This document shows, in pieces, positions 22,832-32,300 of a stretch of DNA of 64,000 nucleotides. The position numbers were made by a program, and so were the translations under genes. Numbering within the stretch: position 1 is the first letter of the stretch; every line of letters starts with the position of its first letter. Source of the DNA: Symsagittifera roscoffensis (lineage: Eukaryota; Xenacoelomorpha; Acoela; Convolutidae); contig NC_087070.1 of assembly GCF_963678635.1 (NCBI RefSeq), forward strand, positions 49,269,467 through 49,333,466. The letters run 5' to 3'. The notes below the pieces were generated by a model. That model ran no database searches, had not been told where the DNA came from, and saw only the letters and a program-made list of their open reading frames with translations.

Positions 22832-24637
22832 TTAGTCGTCGGGGAAAAAACCGTGGGGGAAAATGTCGTGAATTAGTTCTGAAGTTGTTAGTAGTTTAGC
22901 TAAGATGCGGATGATATTTTTAGTCTGAAGCAGTGGCCAAAGCAATTGAAGTGCCTTAATAGTGGTTAGTTCTTCAGTGCCAACTGCAAACTCATAAGGT
23001 GTGTTTTGGATTAGATTATATAATTTGTGATTGAATTTAGTGTTGTGGATGAATTCTAAAATTGGGATTTCTATAGGTTGTACAAACTCGTGCGGGATAA
23101 GGAAGGGTCGGGATTCTTCGGCGTTGAAGGTCTTGGTGATGGGACAGAAGATGTACATTTGGGTTATGGGATCATAATTGCGAAGAATACCATGAAGGTT
23201 AGTATCTTTAATGCAATATGTGAAATTTAGGAAAAATGGTGAAGTGTATTTGGAATTAATGAATTGAAAACGATGGTGTGGTTGTCTAGAGGGTGTGTGT
23301 AGGTCAAAGTGATTTTGGATGAAGCGATAATAACTATATGTGTGGGTTTGTTTAGTGCGCAACATAATATCGTGTGAGCAGTGAAGATCTCTTTCGTGTG
23401 GTGCAAGAAAATGAAAGGTTAGTGAAAATATTTGGAAGCGTTCTTTAAAGCTTTCGTATGCTTGTGTGTCTGTTAGTGCTTCTGAAATAATGTGATCAAA
23501 CTTTCGGTCGAAGATGTTTAGTGTAAATATATATGGTGTCTTGATGAAAAATTTCTCGGTAATTTGTGGATTAGCGAAGCGATCGTCGTCTAAGAATTGA
23601 TCTTGGTTAGCTCTGATGATGTTGTGATCATAGTATTCGAGTGTATATTCGTTAGCTCTAGGTGCAGTGTGTGTTTTTAGTGATTTTTTAAATCCAACGT
23701 AAGAAAATTGTCTAGCGGTTAGTGGTGTAGTGAGTCGATATAGCATGTCCGTATTTCGCTCTATATCGATGTGAGTGTTAGATAAAGGTAAGCAAAGAGG
23801 GTTAGTAAAATGATAATATGATTTCCAAGAGAGAGTGGGCATTAAAACGTATTCATCTACAAAGTTGCGTGTTTCGTTAGTGTCGTGGGGGGTGTTTAAG
23901 GTGTATTGTGGGAATGAGGGTAAGGTGATGGCTAAAAATTCTTTTGTGTTAGTGTGCTTGGGGTGGTTGATGTATTCACGGGCTGTTCCTGGTTTTGCTG
24001 GGAAAGGATGGTTGGGGAACTTTCTTTTAAAAGTGCGGTAAGCTCTATTAGTGTTAAGTGAAGATTCAGTTGATGTGGATGATGGTGCTAATGATTCAGT
24101 ATAATTTGAAGAGGGTGTAGGGGTAGGGGGGTTGGATGAATTTATAGTGGAGGAGATTTGGTTTATGGTTGGGGTATGGAGGTGGTAGGGTTGTTGTTGA
24201 AGGGTAATAAAATTATCTAGCTCTGGGGAGATTCGGGGGGTGTCTGGAGAATGAGATGATTGGTCAGAATGGTATGAGGAGTAGGTTGGGGTAACTTGGG
24301 AAGCATAAGAGGGTGTGGGAGTAATGGGGTCAGGGTTATTGGATAATATGGGTTGAAAAGGGGGTTGAGAAAAATTAGAAGAGTTATGAAAATTATTGGA
24401 TGGGGATGGTTCTGAGTCGGCAAATTCATCGGGGGTTTCAATATTCGGGTTATTGAGTTGTGAGATGGAATATAAAACTGAGATGTGTGAATTAGTGTCG
24501 GAATTCATGCCTGATGTTACATTACTAGATGGAAAATCGGGTGGCGGAAAAGCAAAAAGTGGTATTATTGGGAATGTAGAGGTAAGATTGGTTGGGTGGG
24601 AATTTGATCGGTGTAGTGATCCAAGTTGGCGGCTCAT
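22832..24637 (-). CDS. ORF7: 601-aa protein of unknown function, overlapping env by ATGA
   Basis: I do not recognise this protein. Residues 1-210 are disordered-looking (Ser, Pro, Thr, Asn, Gln). A basic patch with RAYRTFKRKF lies near 200-210, and a compact, hydrophobic, aromatic-rich C-terminal domain of about 380 residues follows. There is no signal peptide, obvious membrane span or zinc motif. Its ATG overlaps the env stop as ATGA (24637-24634), one frame back, a layout used for termination-reinitiation in viral polycistronic RNAs. It is the 3'-most gene, followed at once by an intron. The basic patch could serve nuclear import, so a regulatory or matrix-like role is possible but unsupported. 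Confidence 0.85.
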   Translation of the reverse strand: MSRQLGSLHRSNSHPTNLTSTFPIIPLFAFPPPDFPSSNVTSGMNSDTNSHISVLYSISQLNNPNIETPDEFADSEPSPSNNFHNSSNFSQPPFQPILSNNPDPITPTPSYASQVTPTYSSYHSDQSSHSPDTPRISPELDNFITLQQQPYHLHTPTINQISSTINSSNPPTPTPSSNYTESLAPSSTSTESSLNTNRAYRTFKRKFPNHPFPAKPGTAREYINHPKHTNTKEFLAITLPSFPQYTLNTPHDTNETRNFVDEYVLMPTLSWKSYYHFTNPLCLPLSNTHIDIERNTDMLYRLTTPLTARQFSYVGFKKSLKTHTAPRANEYTLEYYDHNIIRANQDQFLDDDRFANPQITEKFFIKTPYIFTLNIFDRKFDHIISEALTDTQAYESFKERFQIFSLTFHFLAPHERDLHCSHDIMLRTKQTHTYSYYRFIQNHFDLHTPSRQPHHRFQFINSKYTSPFFLNFTYCIKDTNLHGILRNYDPITQMYIFCPITKTFNAEESRPFLIPHEFVQPIEIPILEFIHNTKFNHKLYNLIQNTPYEFAVGTEELTTIKALQLLWPLLQTKNIIRILAKLLTTSELIHDIFPHGFFPDD

Positions 24638-27249
24638 CGTGGGCTAAAAAAATGATTATTTTGAGACTGAAAAGCGGTGGTATGGGGTTGTTCAATAATT
24701 TGTTCATAAGTATTATCATCTTGTGACTGGTGTGTCATTATATGTTGGATGGGACTTTGTGATGTGGTGAGTCGAAAATTTGGATTATGTGTGATGGCTA
24801 AATTTCGAAAATTCCGTGGGACTAGGGATAGTGGATGGTTATTTGGTAGGGGTGGTAATTGTGGTGCCGTTGGCGTTATGTCTACATTGTTATGTTCTTC
24901 GTCGTATGTATTTTGTCGTGTTGCTATTTTTGTGTTATATTCTTTTATTTGTGCGTCTAAAAGAATTTTGTTTATAGATGTAGAAAAGATTCCAAAAAAT
25001 CCTGCAAAGAGTATGCGTGCTACGCTTGCTTGTCTGTTTACTTGTGTGTGTATAGCACATGTGTTGTAGATTCCTTTTAAAAGTGAGAAAAGAAATCCAA
25101 TAAAGTTAAACATTGCGTATAAAATAGTCAATTTTTCTAAGATGTAGTAGGGCCATCCTAGAAAATCGAGGATCTCATTTTTGAGTGTAACAAAGCTAAA
25201 AATGTTAATTGGTGATATATCTTGGGGACGGTATTTTTCACCGTTTAGATATATATAATCTTTAATGTCTTTAAAATATCCGCTATAGTCTTGCGTGTAG
25301 ATATCGGCAAATCCTGCGGTTTCTGCAAGTTTGCGTAAATTTTGGTCTATTGATTGTCTTTGTATAGTGTCCATTTGTGTTAATAATTCCTGGAATTGTT
25401 GTGTTCTAATGTGATGTTGAATATCTGATTTTGAATAGATTCCTATTGATTGTAAGTCTATATTTGGGTTTCGAGCAATAGCGCGAATGCTTTCTGGTGA
25501 AAATTTTTTGAGTGATTGCATTAATGTGGGATATGGAGTGAGAAGATAGTATTTTTCATCAGGGTTTAGTTGTACTACATTGTGGCTGTTTTCTGATCCA
25601 CATGGGACTGCGGTATCCCAGAAATAGGTTCTTCGTGAAAGTGTATCCACGAAATGTACTTTATTCTTATAAAAGATAGGGATTCTTTTATAACATCGTT
25701 TATCTTCAAAAACGTATAGTGGTGATACTTTTTTAGTACAAGTATAAAACCATAAGATGTTTCCTTCATAGTCTAAAAAATTTGATCTATTTCCAGATAA
25801 TAAGTATCCTGCATAGGGTATTTTTAATACTGCTAGTGCAAGTGATTGTAATATTTGTGTTCGTTCTAATTCGCATAGTTGGTGTAGTGTTTCTAATTCG
25901 GAGAGTGACATTTCTTGAAAAATTCGGCTGATTGTATAATCTAGTTTCATATCTAAATGAATATCATAGTAGATATTACCGAAATATGTAGTATTCATTA
26001 GTGATAATTCTTGTAAGCGTGTGCTTCTGGTGTCATGGGGTTTTAGATGTCCACCAGGTTGTCCGTTGCTTTTTTCAAAATTAACTGGTATATAGGATGT
26101 TCCTTCGTTTGGAGGATGACCTGTGGCATATGGGTCGATTTTTACTTTTCCAGTGGTCATGTCGAATCCTTTTTCGTATTCAACTAATATCTCGGAGTAT
26201 TGTGTTTTGTGAAGTGGGTTTCTGTATTTACATGCAAGTTCTGTTTCTTGATATATTTGAAAACGTGTCAATTTATTTTCTATATTGTCTATGTTTCTAA
26301 AATTAGAACTTAGTTTTCGTGATGGATGGACTTGTTCATATGGAATTGATTGTATAAAATATTTTTCGTGAAATTTTATCATACGAGCGTGTATTTTTGC
26401 TACTTGAAATGTTGTACATGTGTCTTCGGGGAACCAAACAATTGTTGCTTGTGTTCTCGTTGTAGGGTCGCAATAACCTTGATCATTTTTACAAGGTAAT
26501 CGGATTCCTTGATAGATCATTGTATTATCTGATAAATCTCGTGTTAGTTGTATTTTTTCGAGTTGTATTTTCCAATCGAAAAACATTATTTCTTGGTATC
26601 CTTTATTTTTTGTGTCTGCTTTGCAGTTTGATGGGTCATTTATACCAATGTGTGGTATCCAATGTTTATCGTGTAGGTCATAGGTTAATCGTCCGTGTGC
26701 GCCGTTATATGGGTATTTGTCGTCTAGTTTTATATGTCCTTGGTGTCTTTCAAGTTGTGATTGATGTACAGAGTCTGAAAAAACTTGAAAGTTAACTAAC
26801 TTTCTTTCGGAGTTTTTATTTTGTGTGATGTTTAGTCTAAGTAATTCATTTTTACAATCGTCGGGATTGAGATGTAAAAGACGTTCTATATTACTCTGAT
26901 AGAATGATTCATGGTCAAGTCGGTTTTTGTTTCCGTTCGAGACTTGTGAACAATGTACTTTCTTTTCGGAAAATGTTGCTGTGAATTTATAACCTGTAAC
27001 TGTTGTTGCTCGGGCTTTTGAATAGAGTGTTGCTATTACATCTGTGGTTTCTATAGCTTGTGGTTCTGTTTCACATTGTGATACTTGATTTATTGCATAT
27101 TTATGTAGTGTTTTTTGTTCATTTTCTTCACAATCGTAATGTGTTACTAATAAATCTTGTGGTCCTGTACGAGGGGAAGGGTTTATGTTTTGATTTGAGA
27201 TTACTAGAAAAAGGAGTTGGAGAAAAATTAATAATTTTAAAATATACAT
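24634..27249 (-). CDS. env: Env-like class I membrane glycoprotein, 871 aa
   Basis: An N-terminal signal peptide (about residues 1-19, LLIFLQLLFLVIS) opens a Cys-containing ectodomain of about 680 residues with few N-glycosylation sites (for example NIT near 140, NTT near 419). Hydrophobic segments follow near 700-727 and 745-765, then a tail of about 100 residues. Paired cysteines around 246-278 (LPC, GYC, DTC) and a C-x(15)-C-Y-x-R-I-P-I ... FVD ... VPCG block near 503-551 recall glycoproteins of chuvirus-like mononegaviruses that have been captured by other LTR elements. That resemblance is from pattern memory and needs a profile search. The tail holds PTAP (793-796) with Pro-rich flank and a YEQI tyrosine motif. 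I see no furin-type RxKR site. ATG lies 13 nt inside the end of ORF6; the stop overlaps ORF7. Confidence 0.8.
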   Translation of the reverse strand: MYILKLLIFLQLLFLVISNQNINPSPRTGPQDLLVTHYDCEENEQKTLHKYAINQVSQCETEPQAIETTDVIATLYSKARATTVTGYKFTATFSEKKVHCSQVSNGNKNRLDHESFYQSNIERLLHLNPDDCKNELLRLNITQNKNSERKLVNFQVFSDSVHQSQLERHQGHIKLDDKYPYNGAHGRLTYDLHDKHWIPHIGINDPSNCKADTKNKGYQEIMFFDWKIQLEKIQLTRDLSDNTMIYQGIRLPCKNDQGYCDPTTRTQATIVWFPEDTCTTFQVAKIHARMIKFHEKYFIQSIPYEQVHPSRKLSSNFRNIDNIENKLTRFQIYQETELACKYRNPLHKTQYSEILVEYEKGFDMTTGKVKIDPYATGHPPNEGTSYIPVNFEKSNGQPGGHLKPHDTRSTRLQELSLMNTTYFGNIYYDIHLDMKLDYTISRIFQEMSLSELETLHQLCELERTQILQSLALAVLKIPYAGYLLSGNRSNFLDYEGNILWFYTCTKKVSPLYVFEDKRCYKRIPIFYKNKVHFVDTLSRRTYFWDTAVPCGSENSHNVVQLNPDEKYYLLTPYPTLMQSLKKFSPESIRAIARNPNIDLQSIGIYSKSDIQHHIRTQQFQELLTQMDTIQRQSIDQNLRKLAETAGFADIYTQDYSGYFKDIKDYIYLNGEKYRPQDISPINIFSFVTLKNEILDFLGWPYYILEKLTILYAMFNFIGFLFSLLKGIYNTCAIHTQVNRQASVARILFAGFFGIFSTSINKILLDAQIKEYNTKIATRQNTYDEEHNNVDITPTAPQLPPLPNNHPLSLVPRNFRNLAITHNPNFRLTTSQSPIQHIMTHQSQDDNTYEQIIEQPHTTAFQSQNNHFFSPR

Positions 27250-28370
27250 GTGTATGATAATCCTGAGTATGGGTTATAAAATGTAATGTAGCCAATTGTG
27301 TTTTTTGTATATCTGTCGTATTTGTATATTACTTCAGTAGTTATAAACGGTGGTGGTAGTGATTGAGCTGTTATGTTAGGTGGGTTTAATGGGTAGGGAT
27401 GTTGGGTAATATTATTTAACTTAACTGTGATTTCAAACTTTAATTGTAAACTGTTTTGTTGGAGTATTTGAATATTGTGATCACGGATATCGTTGTGAAT
27501 ATCTTGGCGATATTGTAATCTATTAAGTGCCCAGTTATGAAGGCGGTTACTTTCTTGATGTTGTCCAAATAATGGTGGAGGTGCTGTAAATGTATTCCAA
27601 TCTAATCTTAAAGGAATATTTATTGATGATTGTTCTCGATATCTGGCGTCGAGATTATTTGGAAAATTTAAGTTAAAAGGTGGTGGTGAAATCTGGCTTA
27701 TTGATGGTGTTGATGGTAGTGATAATGTTTCTGGTAGTGATGAGGATGTTGTTGTATCCGTAGAAATATCTATTGGGTCATTGACTAAATTTAATTCACC
27801 TTGTGTAAATGAATGTGTTGTCCAATATGGTAGTCGTGATGCTTGGTTTGGGGGGTTAAAGGGATTTTCACGTATTTGTTCAGATGTTGGTGTTGAACCT
27901 AAGTAATCTGATGGTAGGCTTGAGGTGCTACGTTGTGAAAGAAGCGTAGGGGTTTCTGGGAATATACCAATGGGGTTTTCTGGAGTGTTTTGTGATGGGG
28001 ATTGAGGTATATCAAAATGAACTCGGGGAGTTTGAAAATTTCTGTTTCGTCGAGGATGTATAATTTGTCTATTTATTTCGACTGTATTTTGGTTTTGACT
28101 AGGATTTCTTATTCTACTTAGTTCTTGTGGTAGTGTTGGGTATAGGTTATATGTTGGTTCGCTTAGAGGTGCTTGTCGTTGAACTGGTTCTAGTGGTTCT
28201 GATAAACGAGCGTGTCGTTCTTCAAAAGTGTATGGATTGTCTTGAAAAGAAATTCGTGTAGATGTTTGAGGATTTTGAGTAATTGAAGATGGTGTTGGGT
28301 TATCTTGGGATGATGTCGGTGAAGACTGACTTTGTGACTGTTGGGTAGCAATTTTTGATGGTTTTTTGAA
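27237..28370 (-). CDS. ORF6: 377-codon open frame with no ATG (and no NTG codon)
   Basis: Reading the minus strand from 28370 gives 377 sense codons before TAA at 27239-27237. I find no ATG, GTG, TTG or CTG in frame, and two in-frame stops (TAA TAA) precede it. Chance openness of this length is very unlikely in such AT-rich DNA, and the end overlaps the env start by 13 nt as other genes here do. The product would be Pro/Ser/Thr/Gln/Asn-rich for about 250 residues, then a more ordered C-terminal part (about 265-377) with Trp, Tyr and amphipathic stretches. A shifty A_AAA_AAC heptamer sits at its start in the ORF5 frame, but after the ORF5 stop. Expression must come from a spliced leader exon, stop readthrough plus frameshift, or non-AUG initiation. 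Function unknown. Confidence 0.75.
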   Translation of the reverse strand, partial: FKKPSKIATQQSQSQSSPTSSQDNPTPSSITQNPQTSTRISFQDNPYTFEERHARLSEPLEPVQRQAPLSEPTYNLYPTLPQELSRIRNPSQNQNTVEINRQIIHPRRNRNFQTPRVHFDIPQSPSQNTPENPIGIFPETPTLLSQRSTSSLPSDYLGSTPTSEQIRENPFNPPNQASRLPYWTTHSFTQGELNLVNDPIDISTDTTTSSSLPETLSLPSTPSISQISPPPFNLNFPNNLDARYREQSSINIPLRLDWNTFTAPPPLFGQHQESNRLHNWALNRLQYRQDIHNDIRDHNIQILQQNSLQLKFEITVKLNNITQHPYPLNPPNITAQSLPPPFITTEVIYKYDRYTKNTIGYITFYNPYSGLSYTCIF

Positions 28371-28378
28371 TTATTACT

Positions 28379-28567
28379 TTAGTGAGAAATTTTGTGTTTA
28401 TTATAATATTCTTCCAAAAAAAGAATTAGAAGGATTGTTGCTAGGGCAAATGTGAGGATTGCTTTCTTTATACATTTACAGATGGTCAAAATGAGGGATG
28501 ATAAGAATGCTATGAAAATTACAAACAATAAAAAAATATCAGTTCTACTGAAAATTGTTCGTATCAT
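28379..28567 (-). CDS. ORF5: 62-aa membrane protein
   Basis: Starts at an ATG that overlaps the ORF4 stop (ATGA, 28567-28564). It has two hydrophobic spans (about residues 9-30 and 36-51) separated by CKCIKK, and a charged tail EEYYNKHK. Size and layout resemble viroporin-like or small accessory membrane proteins of viruses. There is no sequence family that I can name. ORF6 begins 8 nt after its stop. Confidence 0.6.
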   Translation of the reverse strand: MIRTIFSRTDIFLLFVIFIAFLSSLILTICKCIKKAILTFALATILLILFLEEYYNKHKISH

Positions 28568-28794
28568 TTAGACAAGTTATATGAATCGTACCTGTGGATA
28601 TAATCAAGGGTTTTGGAAAGTTGGAGGAATAGTTCGAGTAGAGTGTAGAAAATTAAAAAAATGTTACAAAAAATGATTAGGATTATTAGAAAAGATTCAA
28701 GTATATCAAAAAGAAATATTATAAAGGTTTCAAGTATTGTAAAAAAATGTTTAAGATTTATGAGTATTTGAGTAACTGATTGAGAGAAGAGCAT
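28564..28794 (-). CDS. ORF4: 76-aa strongly hydrophobic protein
   Basis: The ATG directly follows the stop of the Met-less frame ORF3 (TAAATG, same frame). Residues about 15-60 are almost continuously hydrophobic (Leu/Ile/Phe), with room for one long or two short membrane spans, and a polar C-terminus DYIHRYDSYN follows. Its stop overlaps the start of ORF5. The arrangement, not the sequence, is the main evidence that it is a real gene. Confidence 0.55.
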   Translation of the reverse strand: MLFSQSVTQILINLKHFFTILETFIIFLFDILESFLIILIIFCNIFLIFYTLLELFLQLSKTLDYIHRYDSYNLSK

Positions 28795-28947
28795 TTAAGA
28801 AATGATCTTTTGGTCGAATATTTTTTGCTGTTTGAGGCGATTTTCAAGTGTGGTCGGATTATTTATTAGTTTTTTGACAAGTGGGTTGAGTTTTGTAAAA
28901 AATTGTTGGGGGCAATTTTCATGGTGATCGGGAGGTCGTCTTTTTCT
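28795..28947 (-). CDS. ORF3: 50-codon Met-less frame ending TAAATG before ORF4
   Basis: Open from just after a TAA at 28950-28948 to TAA at 28797-28795. It begins RKRRPPDHHENC and continues as a Lys/Leu/Gln-rich helix-like segment. It has no ATG. It is in the same frame as ORF4 and separated from it only by the stop. This could be the 3' exon of a spliced message whose start codon lies in the leader. It is short, so chance cannot be excluded. Confidence 0.4.
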   Translation of the reverse strand, partial: RKRRPPDHHENCPQQFFTKLNPLVKKLINNPTTLENRLKQQKIFDQKIIS

Positions 28948-29393
28948 TTATTTTTGTTTGTCAAATGATCTGGGGTATGGTGAGATTTTTATACTTTAGG
29001 CTAAATAAAATGTTCATTTTGTTACTTTAGGCTAAGTTAACAAATTTGTTTTGGGGGTATTCGTGGTCTGAGTTGGGGAAATATTGTTGATCTTTGGGTT
29101 ATTAGATAAGGGAGGGGTACGGTATTATGGTGATATTTATTTTAGTTGTCAAGTTGGAGTGGTTTGCTTATTTTTGACCTGGAGGTCGTAAAGTTATAGT
29201 TATAGATGTGCCTGGAGTTCTATATTATTCGTCTAATTGGTCTTAGTTTGAGTTAGAGAAAGTGACGGATTGGATGAATCCTATTGGTCTATTTTGAACT
29301 AGAATTATTGCGTACTTGTCAGCATGTTATTTTTGAAAAATGTAAATGAAAAATGTTTCGAAGGTTTCAAGATAGTGAAGTATAATGTTAAAA
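28948..29393 (-). other. Gap between pol and the accessory/env block
   Basis: About 450 nt without a convincing frame between the pol stop and ORF3. By analogy with retroviruses this is where a subgenomic splice acceptor could lie; no single strong acceptor stands out. An ACTTTAGGCTAA-type direct repeat occurs at about 28992 and 29024 on the plus strand. Confidence 0.45.
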
Positions 29394-32300
29394 TTACTTT
29401 TGAAATTCCACTTTCTTTAAAATTTTAGATTGGGGGATGAATATTTTATAGTTTTTACGTGGTTGATTTCGGAGTCTTGTTGTTTTTATATTTTCTGATT
29501 TGTCGATTTGTTCTTGGGGTATTATTTGTTCGGTCATTTTTCTATTTTTTCTTTGTTTTGGGGATTCTTTATGGTTTTGTGTATTGTTTTTGGTGGCGAT
29601 TGGTTTTGTGTTTTGATTTTCGGTGGGGTTATCATTTTGTTCTGTGTTTTTCAGATGTGGTTCATTTTGAATGATTTTTAATCCTGTGAAAGAATATAAT
29701 TGAGTTAATTCGCGGAGTGCGTATTCTTTTGGGTAATAAGGTAATAGGTTGTTTCGGTGTTGAACGATTTCTTTTTTGTTTGAGTCGATAATTTTATATG
29801 TGACATCAGTGGGTCTTGCAATTATTTGGTATGGTCCTTTTCGAAGGGGTTGTAATTTTTTAGAAATTCCTTTTTGAGTATTAAAATTAGGTATTAAAAC
29901 AAATGTTCCAATTTTTAATACGGAGGCTGGTGTAAAACGTGAATTGATTTGTTCATTAATGTTTTGTCTTTGTAATAACTTTTTTGTTATTTTTTGATAA
30001 ATTTCATTGTGTTTTTTATCTCTATTTAGAATCCATTCGGTGTGTGTACCGGAGGCTAGTTTAAGAATTTGTGGGTGATGAAAATGATCTTCATCGTGTG
30101 TATGTAAAGGTAGGTTATAACAAATTGAGTCTTTATTTGGTTGACAATAACCTTGTGCGTTTTTATGAGAATTTGCTGTAAACATTATTGGTTTGCGTGG
30201 TTTTTGGTTAAAAACCATTTCGTATGGTGACATTCCTAAAGTTGTCGTAATTTGTGAATTATACGCTAAGGGAAATAATTTTACATCTGCTGACCATTCG
30301 GTATATTTTGTATCATTTCCGTTGATGATACATCTAAGATATTCTTGTAATGAACGGTTCATACCTTCGACTAAGCCGTTTGTCCAAGGTGCATGAGATG
30401 TACGTGGTTTGTGTTGAATGTTGTATAAATGACATAGTGTGATAATTTCATTATTTATGAATTCTGTACCGTTGTCTGTGACTAAAATTTCTGGTAGTCC
30501 GAATTTTGCTATCCAGTGTTCATAGAGTGTTGTGTAAGCGTAATAAGCGTTACAATGTGGTACTGGGTTAAGTGCTACATAATGTGTAAATGCGTCAACA
30601 ATTACCATAATGTAGGAGTTTCCTTCTGATGAGGGTGAAATTGGTCCTTTGGTATCAAATGAGATACGATGGTTGAAGTACAAGCTTTGTCCTTTAAAAT
30701 CTTGTTTTTGTGCTATTTGTTTTTGATTTGGGTAAGGTTTATTTAGTTGACATACTATACAATCATTGCATAGTAATTTTATCCAAATTGGTGCATTTGG
30801 GAAGTAAAAATTTTGTATAAAGTTTGAATATGTTTTTTCTGATCCAGAGTGTCCTTTAATATTTTGTGTATGTGAAATATTAAAAGCTATAAGAATCATA
30901 CTTAAAGGGAGACATGGAACTGTAGATTCATTCAGGTTATACTCTAAAAGGTCTGTATTTTCGTTAATTGTTGTGTTGTTAAATTTGCGAAAGTATCGGA
31001 GGAGTGTTTTGTTTCCTAGAATGGTTGAATCTGCTTTGATAGGTTTAGTTTTATATTTGTGCCATGATTTCAGTTGTCGAATTACTGGGTCAAGGTTTTG
31101 ATATTGTTTCAGTGTTGAAATTGTAATTATTTCTGTTGGGGGGAGAAAAATGTTTTCGATTTCTAATTTAGATAAGGGTATTGTGTCAAGTGGGTCATGG
31201 AGGTCAAAAATTTGATTTATTGTGTATTTTGAATCATTTGTTTGTGGTCCTGATAAATTTATTTTATCAGTTAAATCTTCTTTTTCAATTAGTGGAAATT
31301 GGTCTTTCTTAGGCGGGTGTTGTTTTGTTCGTTTTTGTTGGGTGTTATTTTTTATCCATTGAGAATATGGGATTGGTTTGAAAGTTGATGTTCCAAGTAG
31401 ATCAACTTCATAGTGATTATTTTGACAATCTAAATAAAGTGGGAAATGTTGTAAATTATTTATTTGTGATTGTTCAACGTCAGTTTTTACTGCATATTTG
31501 CATTCCAATCGGGGTGATGTTTCGTTTTCTGCAAGGTAGAATTTTATGTTTTTGGGTATTTCAACTGTTGTTTTTCGTGTAAGTAATTCAGGTGGTGTAT
31601 TTCGACTTAAGGTGTCTGGTAATGCAAGATTTTTTCCTGCGGTCCAAACTATATGTAAGTTTGGAAATTTCATTAGAATTAGTTGAAATCTGTAAACTCG
31701 GTGGTTTGGGTTAGATTTTTGTGTAAAGAGAAAGATGATTGGTTTATGGTCTGTGAATAGAACTGTGGGATGTTTTGATCCAAGTATCAGAAATTCATAT
31801 TCTGTTAGTGTATATATTATGGCTGTACATTCTCTCATTAGAGTTGAGAGTCGTAGCTCTGCTTGAGTGAATAATCGAGAATTTTCTGATATGAGGTTCA
31901 TTTTATTTGTACCATTATGTGATTGCAATAGTGCTGCACCGATGCCAAAGTTCGAAGCATCGCACATTGCATAAAATGGTTGATTTGAATCTGGAATTGT
32001 GTTTGAAATTTGTTCAGTTAAAAGTTTCTTTATTTCTTTAAATCGTGTTTGATGTTCTGTGTTCCATTCAAAATTATTTTGTTGTCTAAGGATGTTATAA
32101 AATGGTCGTAGATATAATTGCATTTTATAAACATATTTACTTAAAAAGTTTAACATTCCAAGAAATTCTTGGATTTTCTTTTTATTTGTTGGTGGTTGAA
32201 GTTTTTGAATAGCGTCAATGCGTGATTTCAATGGAGTGATTGTTTTTCTTTCTATATTATGTCCTACGAATTTAACTCTTGTCAAAAAGAAGTGTGATTT

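Noticed and set aside
24749-25069. Plus-strand open frames inside the element (for example 24749-25069, 33734-34105, 37662-37976)
   Set aside because: They are antisense shadows created by the low stop-codon density opposite G-poor coding sequence.
28362-28372. Simple -1 frameshift at A_AAA_AAC from ORF5 into ORF6
   Set aside because: The heptamer lies after the ORF5 stop, so frameshifting alone cannot work without readthrough of that stop.
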